Shown in pieces: positions 1-8,684 of a DNA stretch of 64,000 nucleotides. Under the pieces are notes generated by a model. It saw only the letters and a program-made list of their open reading frames with translations, had not been told where the DNA came from and did not search any database. Each line of letters starts with the position of its first letter. Position 1 is the first letter of the stretch. Made by a program: the position numbers and the translations under genes. Source of the DNA: an uncultured bacterium (GTDB lineage: Bacteria; Bacillota; Clostridia; Lachnospirales; Lachnospiraceae); NCBI GenBank assembly GCA_905215775.1, contig CAJMRM010000003.1, forward strand, positions 1 to 64,000, given 5' to 3'.

Positions 1-64
1 CTTTATTAACAAAGACGAATGAAGGATTATAAATATAGGTGCTAAAATCAGCAACTTCATAGGG

Positions 65-379
65 TTAAACTTTGCCAGCTGGAGTTACACTCCATTCATA
101 TGTCACAGATATTCCAACAATTGCAGTTTCAGCTTCATCAGTGTAAGCATTTTTTTTGGTGACTCTGTACTGGGGAACTGTACTACGAGAAGAATTTATG
201 CGAGTGGCATATTCTGTTTTCTGGGGAATGTTTTGGTCTAACCATTGGATCCGCTGTTCTGCACTCATATTTATAAAATTATCAGGTAATTTTTTCTGAG
301 ATGCAAATGAAACAATGTTAAAACAGAAAAAAAGCAAAATAATAGGAATAACAATGTGAAATAAATTTAATTTACGCAT
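65..379 (-). CDS. small exported protein of unknown function
   Basis: A 104-residue protein with a clear N-terminal signal peptide: MRK, then a hydrophobic stretch of about residues 6-24, ending near SFAS. The mature part of about 75 residues is polar and matches no family I recognise. The start is set by a good ribosome site (AAGGAGAG on the minus strand) just before the ATG at 379. It is AT-rich and divergent from the lipoprotein at 477. The product is probably exported; its function is unknown. Confidence 0.6.
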   Translation of the reverse strand: MRKLNLFHIVIPIILLFFCFNIVSFASQKKLPDNFINMSAEQRIQWLDQNIPQKTEYATRINSSRSTVPQYRVTKKNAYTDEAETAIVGISVTYEWSVTPAGKV

Positions 380-429
380 ATAACTCTCCTTTCTTAAAAA
401 TAAAAAACTATTTACAATAAGTCAATTAT

Positions 430-458
430 ATTGTACTATAATAATATAAAAGTGTCAA
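430..458 (-). promoter_or_regulatory. sigma-A type promoter for the small exported protein
   Basis: On the minus strand TTGACA (453-458) is followed after exactly 17 bases by TACAAT (430-435). It faces the gene starting at 379 and lies in the AT-rich gap between the two divergent genes, so it also covers the upstream region of the lipoprotein gene at 477. Confidence 0.65.
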
Positions 459-476
459 CGAAAAGGAGGCAATAAT

Positions 477-1343
477 ATGAAAAAGATTTTATTTTTTTTA
501 ACAATTATGCTATTGGTTTCATGTGGATCTACAAAAGAAGAAGAAATTATAAAAAAAACACTTTCAATTGAGGATGTACCTAAATCAGAGGAAACTCGGA
601 TGATGGAAAAAAAAGAAATTTACGCTTTGAAGCGCCAGATTGAACAGATTCCAGTCTCTTCAGGGGAGAAGTATTTTAGTAGAGAAGTTGATGAGTTTTT
701 AAAAGGCTATGAAAATACAGAATTGGAAAATCTGGAAATTTTTCAAGATACGCTATCTTTAATACCAGGAAAAAATAAAAAGTCGTTATACAATCTGATT
801 TTCCGGGTAGATATCGTGACAGATAAAATAAGGGATGAGGAGGGGATGAAACAGGCAGACCGCCTTGCGGAGGAAACTACGGACTTTTTGAAACAATACA
901 GCTATGTTGGGTTAAAATCAAAAGATGTGTGGGTAAAGATATATAACCGGAATGAAGAGGTATTGTCGGATATGCAGAGTAGTGTGTCCATTTTAAATGA
1001 GACCATGTTTGTGGAAATACCAGAGGATGAATATGAGATCCAGACCCGGGCATTTAAATATTCTGGAAATGGACGGAAGTTTCAACTGAATAAGTTCGGT
1101 CCGCTGAGCGGAACTGGGGAACTATATGTGGAGTATGCGGTGGATGACGGCTATTTTGACTTTGACGATCTGGACGGCAGTATTGCCGGACTGGAAGCCG
1201 TCGGTGAGGATATTCGGGAATATCTTTTGTCGTCGGAAAAAACGGAAAAATATATGGAATCCCATCATTTGAATGTTTTAACCATTTCCTTTTACAGCGG
1301 GATTTTTGACGATGACTATGTGACGTTTAACTTCGATATATAG
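477..1343 (+). CDS. putative lipoprotein of unknown function
   Basis: A 288-residue protein beginning with a lipoprotein signal: MKK, a hydrophobic core and the lipobox LLVSC at about residues 12-16. The predicted mature protein is acylated on that cysteine and faces the outside. The rest is acidic and charged, with no family I recognise. AAGGAGG at 463-469 fixes the ATG at 477. The first half is much more AT-rich than the second, which suggests transfer or a composite origin. Localisation is fairly sure; function is unknown. Confidence 0.7.
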   Translation: MKKILFFLTIMLLVSCGSTKEEEIIKKTLSIEDVPKSEETRMMEKKEIYALKRQIEQIPVSSGEKYFSREVDEFLKGYENTELENLEIFQDTLSLIPGKNKKSLYNLIFRVDIVTDKIRDEEGMKQADRLAEETTDFLKQYSYVGLKSKDVWVKIYNRNEEVLSDMQSSVSILNETMFVEIPEDEYEIQTRAFKYSGNGRKFQLNKFGPLSGTGELYVEYAVDDGYFDFDDLDGSIAGLEAVGEDIREYLLSSEKTEKYMESHHLNVLTISFYSGIFDDDYVTFNFDI

Positions 1344-1492
1344 GGATATGTCCTGGTCTCCTGGATCATGGTAAAATGGAAGAGGAAAGAAGGATTTCTG
1401 TTGCTGCATTCCCGATGGCATATATGCTGATATGCAAAAGGGGAAGGCATTGCCCCATTGGGGATAAAAACTGGATTCTGGAGGGAATGTAA

Positions 1493-1750
1493 ATGGATGG
1501 GTTTATTTTTACGATTCTGCTGTTTTTTGTGTTTCTTATACTCATGGTATTTTTAATTTTTAGCCTGAAAGGGAAACCGGCCATGTATTTGACTGCCATC
1601 ACTGCGACTTTATCTGCATGGTTCATCGGACTGGTTCTGGATGCAAATATTGATTTTAAGCCCGCAGGTTTTTTAGCTCTCCGGGTACTGTTTCCCATAT
1701 TGGCTATGGGACTTTGTATTTTAAATGCGGTCAGTAAAAAATCCGACTGA
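1493..1750 (+). CDS. small membrane protein, unknown function
   Basis: An 85-residue, very hydrophobic protein with about three predicted membrane segments (roughly residues 4-25, 30-48 and 58-78) and the charged tail KKSD. GGAGG upstream supports the ATG at 1493. It follows the lipoprotein gene by 149 bases, in a gap with nothing else obvious, and may share its transcript. No family is recognised. A minus-strand frame across the same bases is treated as a shadow. Confidence 0.6.
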   Translation: MDGFIFTILLFFVFLILMVFLIFSLKGKPAMYLTAITATLSAWFIGLVLDANIDFKPAGFLALRVLFPILAMGLCILNAVSKKSD

Positions 1751-1757
1751 GAATGAT

Positions 1758-1817
1758 AAAAGCACTGGAACAACCGCCGGATCCGGCATCCGGATCACGG
1801 GATATTCCAGTGCTTTT
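1758..1817. terminator. bidirectional rho-independent terminator
   Basis: A perfect 13-base inverted repeat (1758-1770 with 1805-1817, core AGCACTGGAA/TTCCAGTGCT) has A-rich and T-rich outer flanks. It sits between convergent genes: the membrane protein ending at 1750 and the ABC exporter ending at 1850. It can terminate transcription from both sides. Confidence 0.85.
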
Positions 1818-1849
1818 CATATTAAGCCGGAAGGAGCTGTGAGGCCTCC

Positions 1850-3589
1850 CTACCTGTACTGTGCCTGGTGCATCTCATAGTAAACTCCTTTCTGACGCAT
1901 CAGCTCCTCGTGGGTGCCCCGCTCCACCACGTTTCCGTCCCGCACCACCAGGATGCAGTCGGCATTCCGGATGGTGGAGAGCCGGTGGGCCACCACGAAG
2001 CAGGTCTTGTCTGCCATTAAGGCCCGCATGGCGGCCTGGATCTGGTGCTCGGTCCGGGTGTCCACGTTGGAGGTGGCTTCGTCCAGGATCAGCATGGGCG
2101 TCCGCATCAGCAGGGCCCTGGCAATGGTCAGAAGCTGCTTCTGGCCTTTGGATATATTGGTGCCGTCGTCGATGAGGAGCGTATCATAGCCCTGGGGAAG
2201 GCTTTCGATGTAGGTGTGGATCCTGGCCGCCTTTGCCGCGGCGATCACCTCTTCCCTGGTGGCGTCGGGCCGCCCGTAGGCGATATTTTCGTAGATGGTG
2301 CCGTAAAAGAGCCAGGTGTCCTGGAGGACCATGGAGTAGGAAAGCCGGAGGCTTTTCCGGGTGATATCGGAAATATTCCGGCCATCCACCAGGATGGAGC
2401 CGCTGTCGATGTCATAAAACCGCATCAGCAGATTGATGAAGGTGGTCTTTCCAGCTCCTGTGGGGCCAACGATGGCGATGAGGCTGCCCTTTGGGGCCTT
2501 CATGCTGAAATCCTTTAAGATCACATGGTCCTTCTGGTATCCAAAGCTCACATGGGAAAGCTCCACGTCGCCCCGGGCGTTTTCCAGCGGAGCGGCGTTT
2601 TCCAGATCTGCCGGTTCGGCGGGCTCGTCGATGACCTTAAAGACCCGTTCTGCCGCCGCCAGGGAGGACTGGAGCTCACCGTAGATCTCCGCGATCTCCC
2701 GGATGGGACCGGTGAACTTTCTGGAGTAGAGCACGAAGGCGGAGATACTGCCGATGCTGATGGAGCCATGGAGATACAGGATGGCTCCGAACACGGAGAT
2801 CAGGGCCAGGGCCAGGTTATTGATGGCGTTGGTGGCGGGGCCCATGATGCTGGCGTAATAGTCGGTCTTATAGTAGGCGTCCACCAGCTTTTTATTCTGC
2901 ACGTCCATGTCCTGAATGACCCGTTCCTCCTGGGTATAGGACCGGAGGGTCTTCTGGCCGGAGATCATTTCCTCCACATAGCCGTTCAGCTCTCCGGCGG
3001 CCCGGGATCTGGCCCGGAACATGGGCTGTACCATGTGGGTCAGATAGGAGGCCAGAAGAAGGGCCAGGGGGATGGTGACGGTGAAGACCAGGACCAGCCT
3101 GGGGCTCAGGCGCAGCATCATCACCAGGGAGCCGACGATGGTGACGGAGCTGGACACCACCTGCACCACATCGTTGGACAGGGAGGCGTTGATGGTGTCG
3201 ATATCATAGGAGATGCGGCTTAGGATGTCTCCGGTGGTGGTGCTGTCGAAAAAGCTCACGGGAAGCGTCACCAGATGGTTGAAGGTATCCTTTCTTAATG
3301 TATAGGTGATCCGCCGGGACAGGGTGATCATGGACACGTTGACCACATAGCTCATCAGGGAGCTGGCTATATAAAACAGCAGCATAAAGAACGCGTACTT
3401 ATAGACTCCCGGCAGATCCATGCTTCCGTCCATGCCCTCGGCGATGAGGTTGATGGCGGCGCCGGAAAGCCTGGGCCCGGCCAGGGCCAGAAGATTCCCC
3501 AAAAAGGACAGGGAAAGGATAAAGGCCAGCCGGCCTTTGTGCTGGAGCAGATAACCAAATACACGGATCAGAGTGGCTTTTCGTTTCAC
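1850..3589 (-). CDS. ABC exporter half-transporter (catalytic subunit of a heterodimer)
   Basis: A 579-residue fused membrane-ATPase half-transporter. The N-terminal ~320 residues form a type-1 exporter membrane domain with about six helices; the ATPase domain follows. Visible motifs are Walker A GPTGAGKTT, Walker B LILDEATSN with the catalytic Glu, and the H-loop histidine in VVAHRLS. The signature is degenerate: ISKGQ replaces LSGGQ. Its start overlaps the stop of the partner gene by 4 bases, so the two are translationally coupled. The degenerate signature would complete the inactive site formed with the partner, as in TM287/288-type exporters. The role is drug, peptide or lipid export; the substrate is not readable. 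Confidence 0.9.
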   Translation of the reverse strand: MKRKATLIRVFGYLLQHKGRLAFILSLSFLGNLLALAGPRLSGAAINLIAEGMDGSMDLPGVYKYAFFMLLFYIASSLMSYVVNVSMITLSRRITYTLRKDTFNHLVTLPVSFFDSTTTGDILSRISYDIDTINASLSNDVVQVVSSSVTIVGSLVMMLRLSPRLVLVFTVTIPLALLLASYLTHMVQPMFRARSRAAGELNGYVEEMISGQKTLRSYTQEERVIQDMDVQNKKLVDAYYKTDYYASIMGPATNAINNLALALISVFGAILYLHGSISIGSISAFVLYSRKFTGPIREIAEIYGELQSSLAAAERVFKVIDEPAEPADLENAAPLENARGDVELSHVSFGYQKDHVILKDFSMKAPKGSLIAIVGPTGAGKTTFINLLMRFYDIDSGSILVDGRNISDITRKSLRLSYSMVLQDTWLFYGTIYENIAYGRPDATREEVIAAAKAARIHTYIESLPQGYDTLLIDDGTNISKGQKQLLTIARALLMRTPMLILDEATSNVDTRTEHQIQAAMRALMADKTCFVVAHRLSTIRNADCILVVRDGNVVERGTHEELMRQKGVYYEMHQAQYR

Positions 3590-5346
3590 AGGTCCTCACC
3601 TCCCATCTGGATCGTACTGATCTCTCTGTATGCAGCGCACGTTTTTAACAGCTCCTCATGGGTCCCCAGGCCCTGGGGAATTCCGTCCTCCAGTACCAGA
3701 ATCTTATCGCAGTGCATGATGGAGCTGATGCGCTGGGCTATGATGATGGTGGTGGTGCCGGAGAAGGACTGGGCCAGACTCTGGCGGAAGGCGGCGTCGG
3801 TCTTATAATCCAGGGCGCTGGAGGAGTCGTCCAGGATCAGAAATTCCGGCCTGCCGGCCAGGGCCCGGGCAATGAGGACCCGCTGCTTCTGGCCGCCGCT
3901 TAAGTTGACGCCCTTGACTGCAATGGGCTTTTCATAGCCGCCGGATTCTGCAATGAAGGAGGCCGCCTGGGCCACCTCCGCCGCCTGGCTGATGGCGTCC
4001 ATATCCAGCTTGCGGCCCATGTCGATGTTATTCAGGAGACTGTCCTTAAACAGAACGTCGTTCTGGAACACTACGCCGAATTTCTGACGCAGCTCCTTTA
4101 AGGGGAAGGTGGAGATATCCCGGCCGTCGATGCGGATCTGGCCGCTGTCGATGTCGTAAAGGCGCAAAAGAAGCTGGGCCAGGGTGCTCTTTCCGGCTCC
4201 CGTGGGGCCGATGATGCCTAAGGACTGGCCGTGCTCCAGGGAAAAGCTCAGATCCGATAGATTGCAGGCGCGCTTGTTATAGGAAAAGGAAACATGGTCA
4301 AATTCCATGTGGGGAGGCCGCCCTTGGGAGTCCCCGGCCGGAGCGTCCGGACAGTCTTCACAGGCCGCTTCCGGACGGCCGGTCCAGGGCCGGATCTCCA
4401 TATCCTGGGGCGTCATCATGACCTCCTCCACACGGCCGGCGCTGGCAATGGCCTTGGAGGCCATGGTGATCAGCCGGGAGATGGCCATGACGGAATTTAA
4501 GATAATGGTGAAATAAGTAAGGAAGGCCACGATGGCCCCGGGCTTCATGGCTCCGATGGAGACCCGCCATGCGCCCACCACGATCACTGCGGCCAGTCCT
4601 GTGTTTAGCATCAGATTGATCAAAGGGCCGGAGGCGGCCATGGTGATGCTGGCTTTAGCCTCAGCGGCGTTTAAGCGGCTGTTGACCGTTTCATACCGGT
4701 CCTTTTCGTATTCTGTGCGGCTTAAGGCCTTAATGACCCGGATGCCGGTGGCATTTTCCCGCACCACACGGATCATGGCGTCAGCGGCGATCTGGGCCTT
4801 CCCGAACAGGGGGATGCTTTTCCGGCTGATCATTGCCACCGCCAGGATCATAAAGGGGATCAGGAAGCAGAGGATGGCAGAGAGCCAGGGATCGATGAAC
4901 ATGGTCACCACCACGCCGCCCAGCATCAGGATCGGCGCACGGACGCCCATGCGCTGGATCATGTTCAGGGTCCGGTGCAGGTTGTAGGTATCTGTGGTCA
5001 TACGGGTCACCAGGGATGGGATCGTAAAGGCATCCACCTGGCTGCTGGAAAGATACGAGATCTTATAGAAAAGGTCGTGGCGCAGGGCCTCGATGGAATC
5101 CCTGGAAACGGCGGAGGCCACCCGGTTGGCCCAGACGTTGCAGACGAGGACCAGGGCGGCGCAGACCGCCATCATAAGCCCCCAGCGGATCACCAGGCCG
5201 ATGTCGTTCCTGGGCGTCACCTCGTCAATAATATAAGAAAGGATATAGGGGATCATCAGATCCAGGATGGTGCCGGTGAACTTGATGGTGAAGCCGAAGA
5301 TCATCGTAGGGATGTGGGGCTTCACATAGCGGATCACATATTTCAT
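3586..5346 (-). CDS. ABC exporter half-transporter (degenerate-site subunit)
   Basis: A 586-residue partner of the downstream exporter gene, with an N-terminal six-helix membrane domain and a C-terminal ATPase. Walker A is GPTGAGKST and the signature is an intact LSGGQ. Walker B reads LILDDSSS, so Asp replaces the catalytic Glu, and the H-loop reads IIAQRIS, Gln in place of His. This subunit therefore binds ATP in the non-hydrolytic site and lends its LSGGQ to the partner's active site. About 25 residues between the domains are Pro/Gly/acid-rich. It overlaps the marR stop by 4 bases, consistent with a three-gene operon. Confidence 0.9.
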   Translation of the reverse strand: MKYVIRYVKPHIPTMIFGFTIKFTGTILDLMIPYILSYIIDEVTPRNDIGLVIRWGLMMAVCAALVLVCNVWANRVASAVSRDSIEALRHDLFYKISYLSSSQVDAFTIPSLVTRMTTDTYNLHRTLNMIQRMGVRAPILMLGGVVVTMFIDPWLSAILCFLIPFMILAVAMISRKSIPLFGKAQIAADAMIRVVRENATGIRVIKALSRTEYEKDRYETVNSRLNAAEAKASITMAASGPLINLMLNTGLAAVIVVGAWRVSIGAMKPGAIVAFLTYFTIILNSVMAISRLITMASKAIASAGRVEEVMMTPQDMEIRPWTGRPEAACEDCPDAPAGDSQGRPPHMEFDHVSFSYNKRACNLSDLSFSLEHGQSLGIIGPTGAGKSTLAQLLLRLYDIDSGQIRIDGRDISTFPLKELRQKFGVVFQNDVLFKDSLLNNIDMGRKLDMDAISQAAEVAQAASFIAESGGYEKPIAVKGVNLSGGQKQRVLIARALAGRPEFLILDDSSSALDYKTDAAFRQSLAQSFSGTTTIIIAQRISSIMHCDKILVLEDGIPQGLGTHEELLKTCAAYREISTIQMGGEDL

Positions 5347-5804
5347 GGACGGACCTCCTTTTCCGGAGCAGGGGCGGCTGCCAGCTCCTTCCCTTTTTCC
5401 AGCATACGGCCCAGGAGCTGGTCCAGAAGCTCCCGTTCTCCGGCGGAAAAGTCTCCGGTGACCTGGTCAAAGAACTGCTCTGAAAGGCCCTTGCCCTGGG
5501 AGTGGATCTCCAGCGCAGGGGGCAGGGCGCGCACGTTTTTGGAACGGGCATCGTTTTCGTCTTCGGTTCGGACCAGATATCCCTTGGCCTCCAGCTTCTG
5601 GAGGATCCGGGAGATCATGGCCTTATCGACGCCCATCTCGTCGGCCAGGTGACGCTGGCTGACCTCTCCATGGAAGCCCACATGGCGCAGGAGCTGGAGC
5701 TCCGACTGGGTCAGCTCCGGCTGTTCCATGCGGCTGGCGGCGTATTTCTGGCTCTGGCGGTAGAGGCGGCGTATCTTTTTATAGGTGCTGACGGACTGTT
5801 CCAT
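5343..5804 (-). CDS. MarR-family transcriptional regulator
   Basis: A 153-residue MarR-type winged-helix repressor. The helix-turn-helix lies at about residues 50-75 (RHLADEMGVDKAMISRILQ), and the wing follows with GYLVRTEDENDARSK, the usual D-x-R basic wing. It is the first gene of the marR-ABC-ABC operon and overlaps the next gene by 4 bases. A GGGAGG ribosome site precedes the ATG at 5804. Its promoter carries two palindromic boxes, so autoregulation with release by a ligand that the exporter handles is the natural model. Confidence 0.92.
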   Translation of the reverse strand: MEQSVSTYKKIRRLYRQSQKYAASRMEQPELTQSELQLLRHVGFHGEVSQRHLADEMGVDKAMISRILQKLEAKGYLVRTEDENDARSKNVRALPPALEIHSQGKGLSEQFFDQVTGDFSAGERELLDQLLGRMLEKGKELAAAPAPEKEVRP

Positions 5805-5835
5805 AAGATCCCTCCCTTTTCTGACACGTAAATCG

Positions 5836-5875
5836 TTGATAAGTCAATTATAATCCGAAACAGTTGATATGTCAA
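5836..5875 (-). promoter_or_regulatory. consensus promoter with two MarR-type operator boxes
   Basis: On the minus strand a perfect TTGACA (5870-5875), 17-base spacer and TATAAT (5847-5852) face the marR operon. Two near-identical palindromic boxes, TTGATAAGTCAA (5836-5847) and TTGATATGTCAA (5864-5875), cover the -35 hexamer and the base just downstream of the -10. They lie 28 bases apart centre to centre, on about the same face of the helix. A protein bound there would block RNA polymerase, which fits autorepression by the MarR protein. Confidence 0.85.
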
Positions 5876-6016
5876 CGGAAAGGAGGGAGGAAATGGTGAT
5901 GAATCCCATTGACACGTATGGAAGAATATAGTAGAATTGAGGCTGTATACATAAAAACCGGCCGGAATTTTTTCACCGGCCAGACCAAAATCATATAGAA
6001 ATAGGAGTTGATTTTC

Positions 6017-7291
6017 TTGGATTCAGGGCAAGCCCTGCAGATATTCATTATACTTGGGCTATTGGCATTATCAGCATTTTTCTCATCATCGGAAACAGCG
6101 ATGATGGCAGTCAACAAGATCCGCATAAGGAACCTGGCGGACGCAGGCTTAAGCAGCGCCCAGACCTTGATGAAGGTACTGGATAACCAGCCGAAGATGT
6201 TAAGCGCGATCCTGATCGGCAACAACATTGTAAATATCTCCGCCTCGTCTCTGGCGACCATCGTTGTGACCCGTGTCTTCGGAGACATGTATGTGGGCGT
6301 CGGAACGGGTATCCTGACGCTGCTGGTCCTGATCTTCGGCGAGATCACACCCAAGACCAGCGCGACTCTTTATTCGGAGACCATGGCCCTCAGGTTTGCA
6401 AAACCCATTTACATGATCATGCAGGTATTGACGCCGGTGATCTTTATTGTAGATAAGCTGTCCCAGGGCGTTCTCCGTCTGCTCCATGTGGACCCCAATA
6501 AAAAGCAGGACGCCATCACAGAAGACGAGCTGCGTACCATTGTGGAGGTGAGCCACGAGGAGGGCGTCATCGAGTCGGACGAAAAGAAGATGATCTATAA
6601 CGTGTTCGACTTTGGGGATTCGGTGGCCAAAGATATTATGGTGCCCCGGATCGATATGACCTTTATTGATGTGAACGCCACCTTCAGCGAGGTGATCGAG
6701 GTCTTCCGGGAGGTAAAATATACCCGGTATCCGGTCTATGAGGAGACCACAGACAACGTGATCGGGATCATCAACATCAAGGATCTTTTACTGACGGAAA
6801 ACCAGAAGAAGTTCTGTATCCGGGATTACCTTCGGGAGCCGTTATATACCTATGAGTTTAAAAAGACGGCGGAGCTGATGGTGGAGCTTCGGAAGACCCA
6901 GAACAATATCGCCATCGTCCTGGACGAGTACGGAGCCACGGCGGGCCTCATCACTCTGGAGGATATGCTGGAGGAGATCGTGGGCGAGATCCGCGACGAG
7001 TACGATGAGGACGAGGAGGATCTGATCCGCCGGATCGGCCCCAGAGAATATGTGGTGGAGGCGGCCATGAAGCTGGACGACTTGAACGACCAGCTGGGCC
7101 TGGATCTGGAATCGGAGGACTACGACTCCATCGGAGGCTTTATCATCGGCCTTCTGGATCATCTGCCGGAGGAGGGGGAGGAAGTCACCCATAAAAACCT
7201 GCGGCTGGTGGTGGACCAGGTGGAGCGGAACCGGATCGACAAGATCCATCTCTATATCCAGGATGGAGAGCCGGAGCCGGAAAGCCGTTAA
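6017..7291 (+). CDS. HlyC/CorC (CNNM-like) family cation-handling membrane protein
   Basis: About 424 residues in the classic order: DUF21/CNNM membrane domain with the signature SSSETAMMAVNK (residues ~5-190), a CBS-domain pair (~205-330, with VPRIDM and DEYGATAGLITLEDMLEEI) and a C-terminal CorC_HlyC domain ending near FRHIHL-type positions (VERNRIDKIHLYI). Family members are linked to Mg2+/Co2+ efflux, with the CBS pair sensing nucleotide. I prefer the TTG at 6017, because AGGAG at 6003-6007 gives a 9-base spacing; the TTG at 6008 would touch the ribosome site. It lies directly before a manganese-type riboswitch unit. Confidence 0.9.
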   Translation: MDSGQALQIFIILGLLALSAFFSSSETAMMAVNKIRIRNLADAGLSSAQTLMKVLDNQPKMLSAILIGNNIVNISASSLATIVVTRVFGDMYVGVGTGILTLLVLIFGEITPKTSATLYSETMALRFAKPIYMIMQVLTPVIFIVDKLSQGVLRLLHVDPNKKQDAITEDELRTIVEVSHEEGVIESDEKKMIYNVFDFGDSVAKDIMVPRIDMTFIDVNATFSEVIEVFREVKYTRYPVYEETTDNVIGIINIKDLLLTENQKKFCIRDYLREPLYTYEFKKTAELMVELRKTQNNIAIVLDEYGATAGLITLEDMLEEIVGEIRDEYDEDEEDLIRRIGPREYVVEAAMKLDDLNDQLGLDLESEDYDSIGGFIIGLLDHLPEEGEEVTHKNLRLVVDQVERNRIDKIHLYIQDGEPEPESR

Positions 7292-7329
7292 AGAATTGTA
7301 AAGAAAATTAAAAATGTAGAAAAGTGCTC

Positions 7330-7358
7330 TTGACTTTTTCTTTTTTACCAGTTATATT
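7330..7358 (+). promoter_or_regulatory. promoter for the riboswitch-OadB transcript
   Basis: TTGACT (7330-7335), a 17-base spacer and TATATT (7353-7358). Transcription would begin near 7364-7366, which is the first base of the riboswitch P1 stem. The independent placement of promoter and aptamer agrees well. Confidence 0.75.
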
Positions 7359-7363
7359 TTCTT

Positions 7364-7451
7364 CAAAAGGGAGTAGTTGAAATGCATAGTCAACAAACGC
7401 GGCGGAAACGTCTGGCTGTGCATACCGGTTATGGTAACGAGACTTTTTGCA
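7364..7451 (+). promoter_or_regulatory. yybP-ykoY (Mn2+-sensing class) riboswitch aptamer
   Basis: Elements of the yybP-ykoY consensus appear in order. P1 is CAAAAG pairing with CTTTTTG, followed by the conserved GGGAGTAG loop. A nine-pair stem TGCATAGTC/GGCTGTGCA has its AGTC/GGCT ends at an asymmetric internal loop, topped by ACG/CGT. A small ACC-GGT hairpin follows, then the conserved ACGAGAC before the 3' side of P1. The 3' P1 strand is also the 5' strand of the terminator at 7441-7481. Ligand-stabilised P1 would therefore block termination, the ON-switch logic known for this class. Assigned by eye against the remembered consensus. Confidence 0.82.
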
Positions 7452-7481
7452 GGCGGGATACGTCTGCAAAAGGTCTTTTTT
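7441..7481 (+). terminator. riboswitch-controlled intrinsic terminator
   Basis: GACTTTTTGCAG (7441-7452) pairs with CTGCAAAAGGTC (7464-7475), followed by six T residues. Its 5' strand is shared with the closing P1 stem of the aptamer, so the two structures exclude each other. It lies about 65 bases before the OadB-like gene. Confidence 0.85.
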
Positions 7482-7544
7482 GTTTGTCTGGTTTTAGCTC
7501 CCGGGAAATCTGTAAATACTTTTAATATCTAAGGAGGAAGCAGT

Positions 7545-8672
7545 ATGGAATTTTTATGGAACGGCTTACTGTCCATCACATGGCAGCAGGTCGTAATGTA
7601 TGCGGTAGGCCTGTTACTGATCTACCTGGCGATCGAGAAGGACTATGAGCCGGCTCTTCTTTTACCCATGGGCTTTGGCGCGATCCTGGTGAACATCCCC
7701 TTCAGCGGCGCTTTAAACCAGATGATGGAGGGCGTAGGAGAGACTCACGGTATCGTACAGTGGCTGTTTGAGACCGGGATCGAGGCATCCGAGGCCTTCC
7801 CGCTGTTATTATTCATTGGTATCGGAGCCATGATCGACTTCGGCCCCCTGTTATCCAACCCCAAGATGTTCCTGTTCGGCGCGGCGGCCCAGTTTGGTAT
7901 TTTCTTTACCATCGTAGTGGCAGCGTTCCTGGGCTTTGATATCCGCGATGCGGCGTCCATCGGAATCATCGGTGCGGCCGACGGCCCCACCTCCATCCTG
8001 GTTTCCCAGGTGTTAAAGTCCAACTACATCGGCCCCATCGCCGTGGCCGCATATTCCTACATGGCCCTGGTTCCCATTATCCAGCCCATGGCCGTAAAGG
8101 CAGTTACCACCAAAAAAGAGCGTATGATCAAGATGCCCTACCAGCCCGGTAAGGTAAGCCGTCTCACAAGGATCGCCTTCCCGATCATCGTTACCTTCAT
8201 CGCAGGTCTGGTGGCTCCGGCCTCCGTATCCCTGGTGGGCTTCTTAATGTTCGGAAACCTGATCCGCGAGTGCGGCTGCTTAAACAGCCTCTCCGAGACT
8301 GCCCAGCACACTCTGGCCAACCTGATCACCCTTCTTCTGGGTATTACGATCTCCTTCTCCATGCGTGCGGAGCAGTTCGTAACGGTCCAGACTCTGATGA
8401 TCATGGTACTGGGCCTGTTCGCCTTCGTTTTTGATACCGTAGGCGGCGTATTATTTGCAAAGTTCTTAAACCTGTTCTCCAAGAACAAGATCAATCCCAT
8501 GATCGGCGCAGCCGGGATCTCCGCGTTCCCCATGTCCGCCCGTGTCATTGAGAAAATGGGTATCGCAGAGGACAGCACCAACCATCTTCTGATGCACGCC
8601 ATCGGCGCCAACGTATCCGGACAGGTGGCCTCCGCAGTGGCCGGCGGCATTGTCCTTGGATTCTTTATGTAG
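7545..8672 (+). CDS. OadB/GcdB-type sodium-pump decarboxylase beta subunit homologue, stand-alone
   Basis: A 375-residue polytopic membrane protein of the Na+-translocating decarboxylase beta-subunit family. Landmarks are LLLFIGIGAMIDFGPLL, GIIGAADGPTSI (the conserved ion-site region) and the C-terminal GANVSGQVASAVAGG. In oxaloacetate, methylmalonyl-CoA or glutaconyl-CoA decarboxylases this subunit couples decarboxylation to Na+ export. Here no carboxyltransferase or biotin-carrier gene is nearby. Only a tiny gamma-like protein follows, and a Mn2+-class riboswitch precedes it. It may act as an ion transporter by itself or supply subunits to distant partners. AGGAGG before the ATG supports the start. 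Confidence 0.88.
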   Translation: MEFLWNGLLSITWQQVVMYAVGLLLIYLAIEKDYEPALLLPMGFGAILVNIPFSGALNQMMEGVGETHGIVQWLFETGIEASEAFPLLLFIGIGAMIDFGPLLSNPKMFLFGAAAQFGIFFTIVVAAFLGFDIRDAASIGIIGAADGPTSILVSQVLKSNYIGPIAVAAYSYMALVPIIQPMAVKAVTTKKERMIKMPYQPGKVSRLTRIAFPIIVTFIAGLVAPASVSLVGFLMFGNLIRECGCLNSLSETAQHTLANLITLLLGITISFSMRAEQFVTVQTLMIMVLGLFAFVFDTVGGVLFAKFLNLFSKNKINPMIGAAGISAFPMSARVIEKMGIAEDSTNHLLMHAIGANVSGQVASAVAGGIVLGFFM

Positions 8673-8684
8673 GAGGTAGAAGCC

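Noticed and set aside
1366..1773. A 135-residue minus-strand frame
   Set aside because: It covers the small membrane protein on the other strand and runs into the terminator stem; its product is basic and without a family.
2045..3223. Long plus-strand frames opposite the ABC exporter genes
   Set aside because: They are antisense to clear ABC transporter genes, have low-complexity Gly/Arg/Asp-rich products and no ribosome sites.
7360..7480. Alternative reading of the leader as a Na+ or Li+ (nhaA-type) riboswitch, suggested by the OadB gene
   Set aside because: The GGGAGTAG loop, AGTC/GGCT stem ends and ACGAGAC fit yybP-ykoY in order, and I could not match the other classes.
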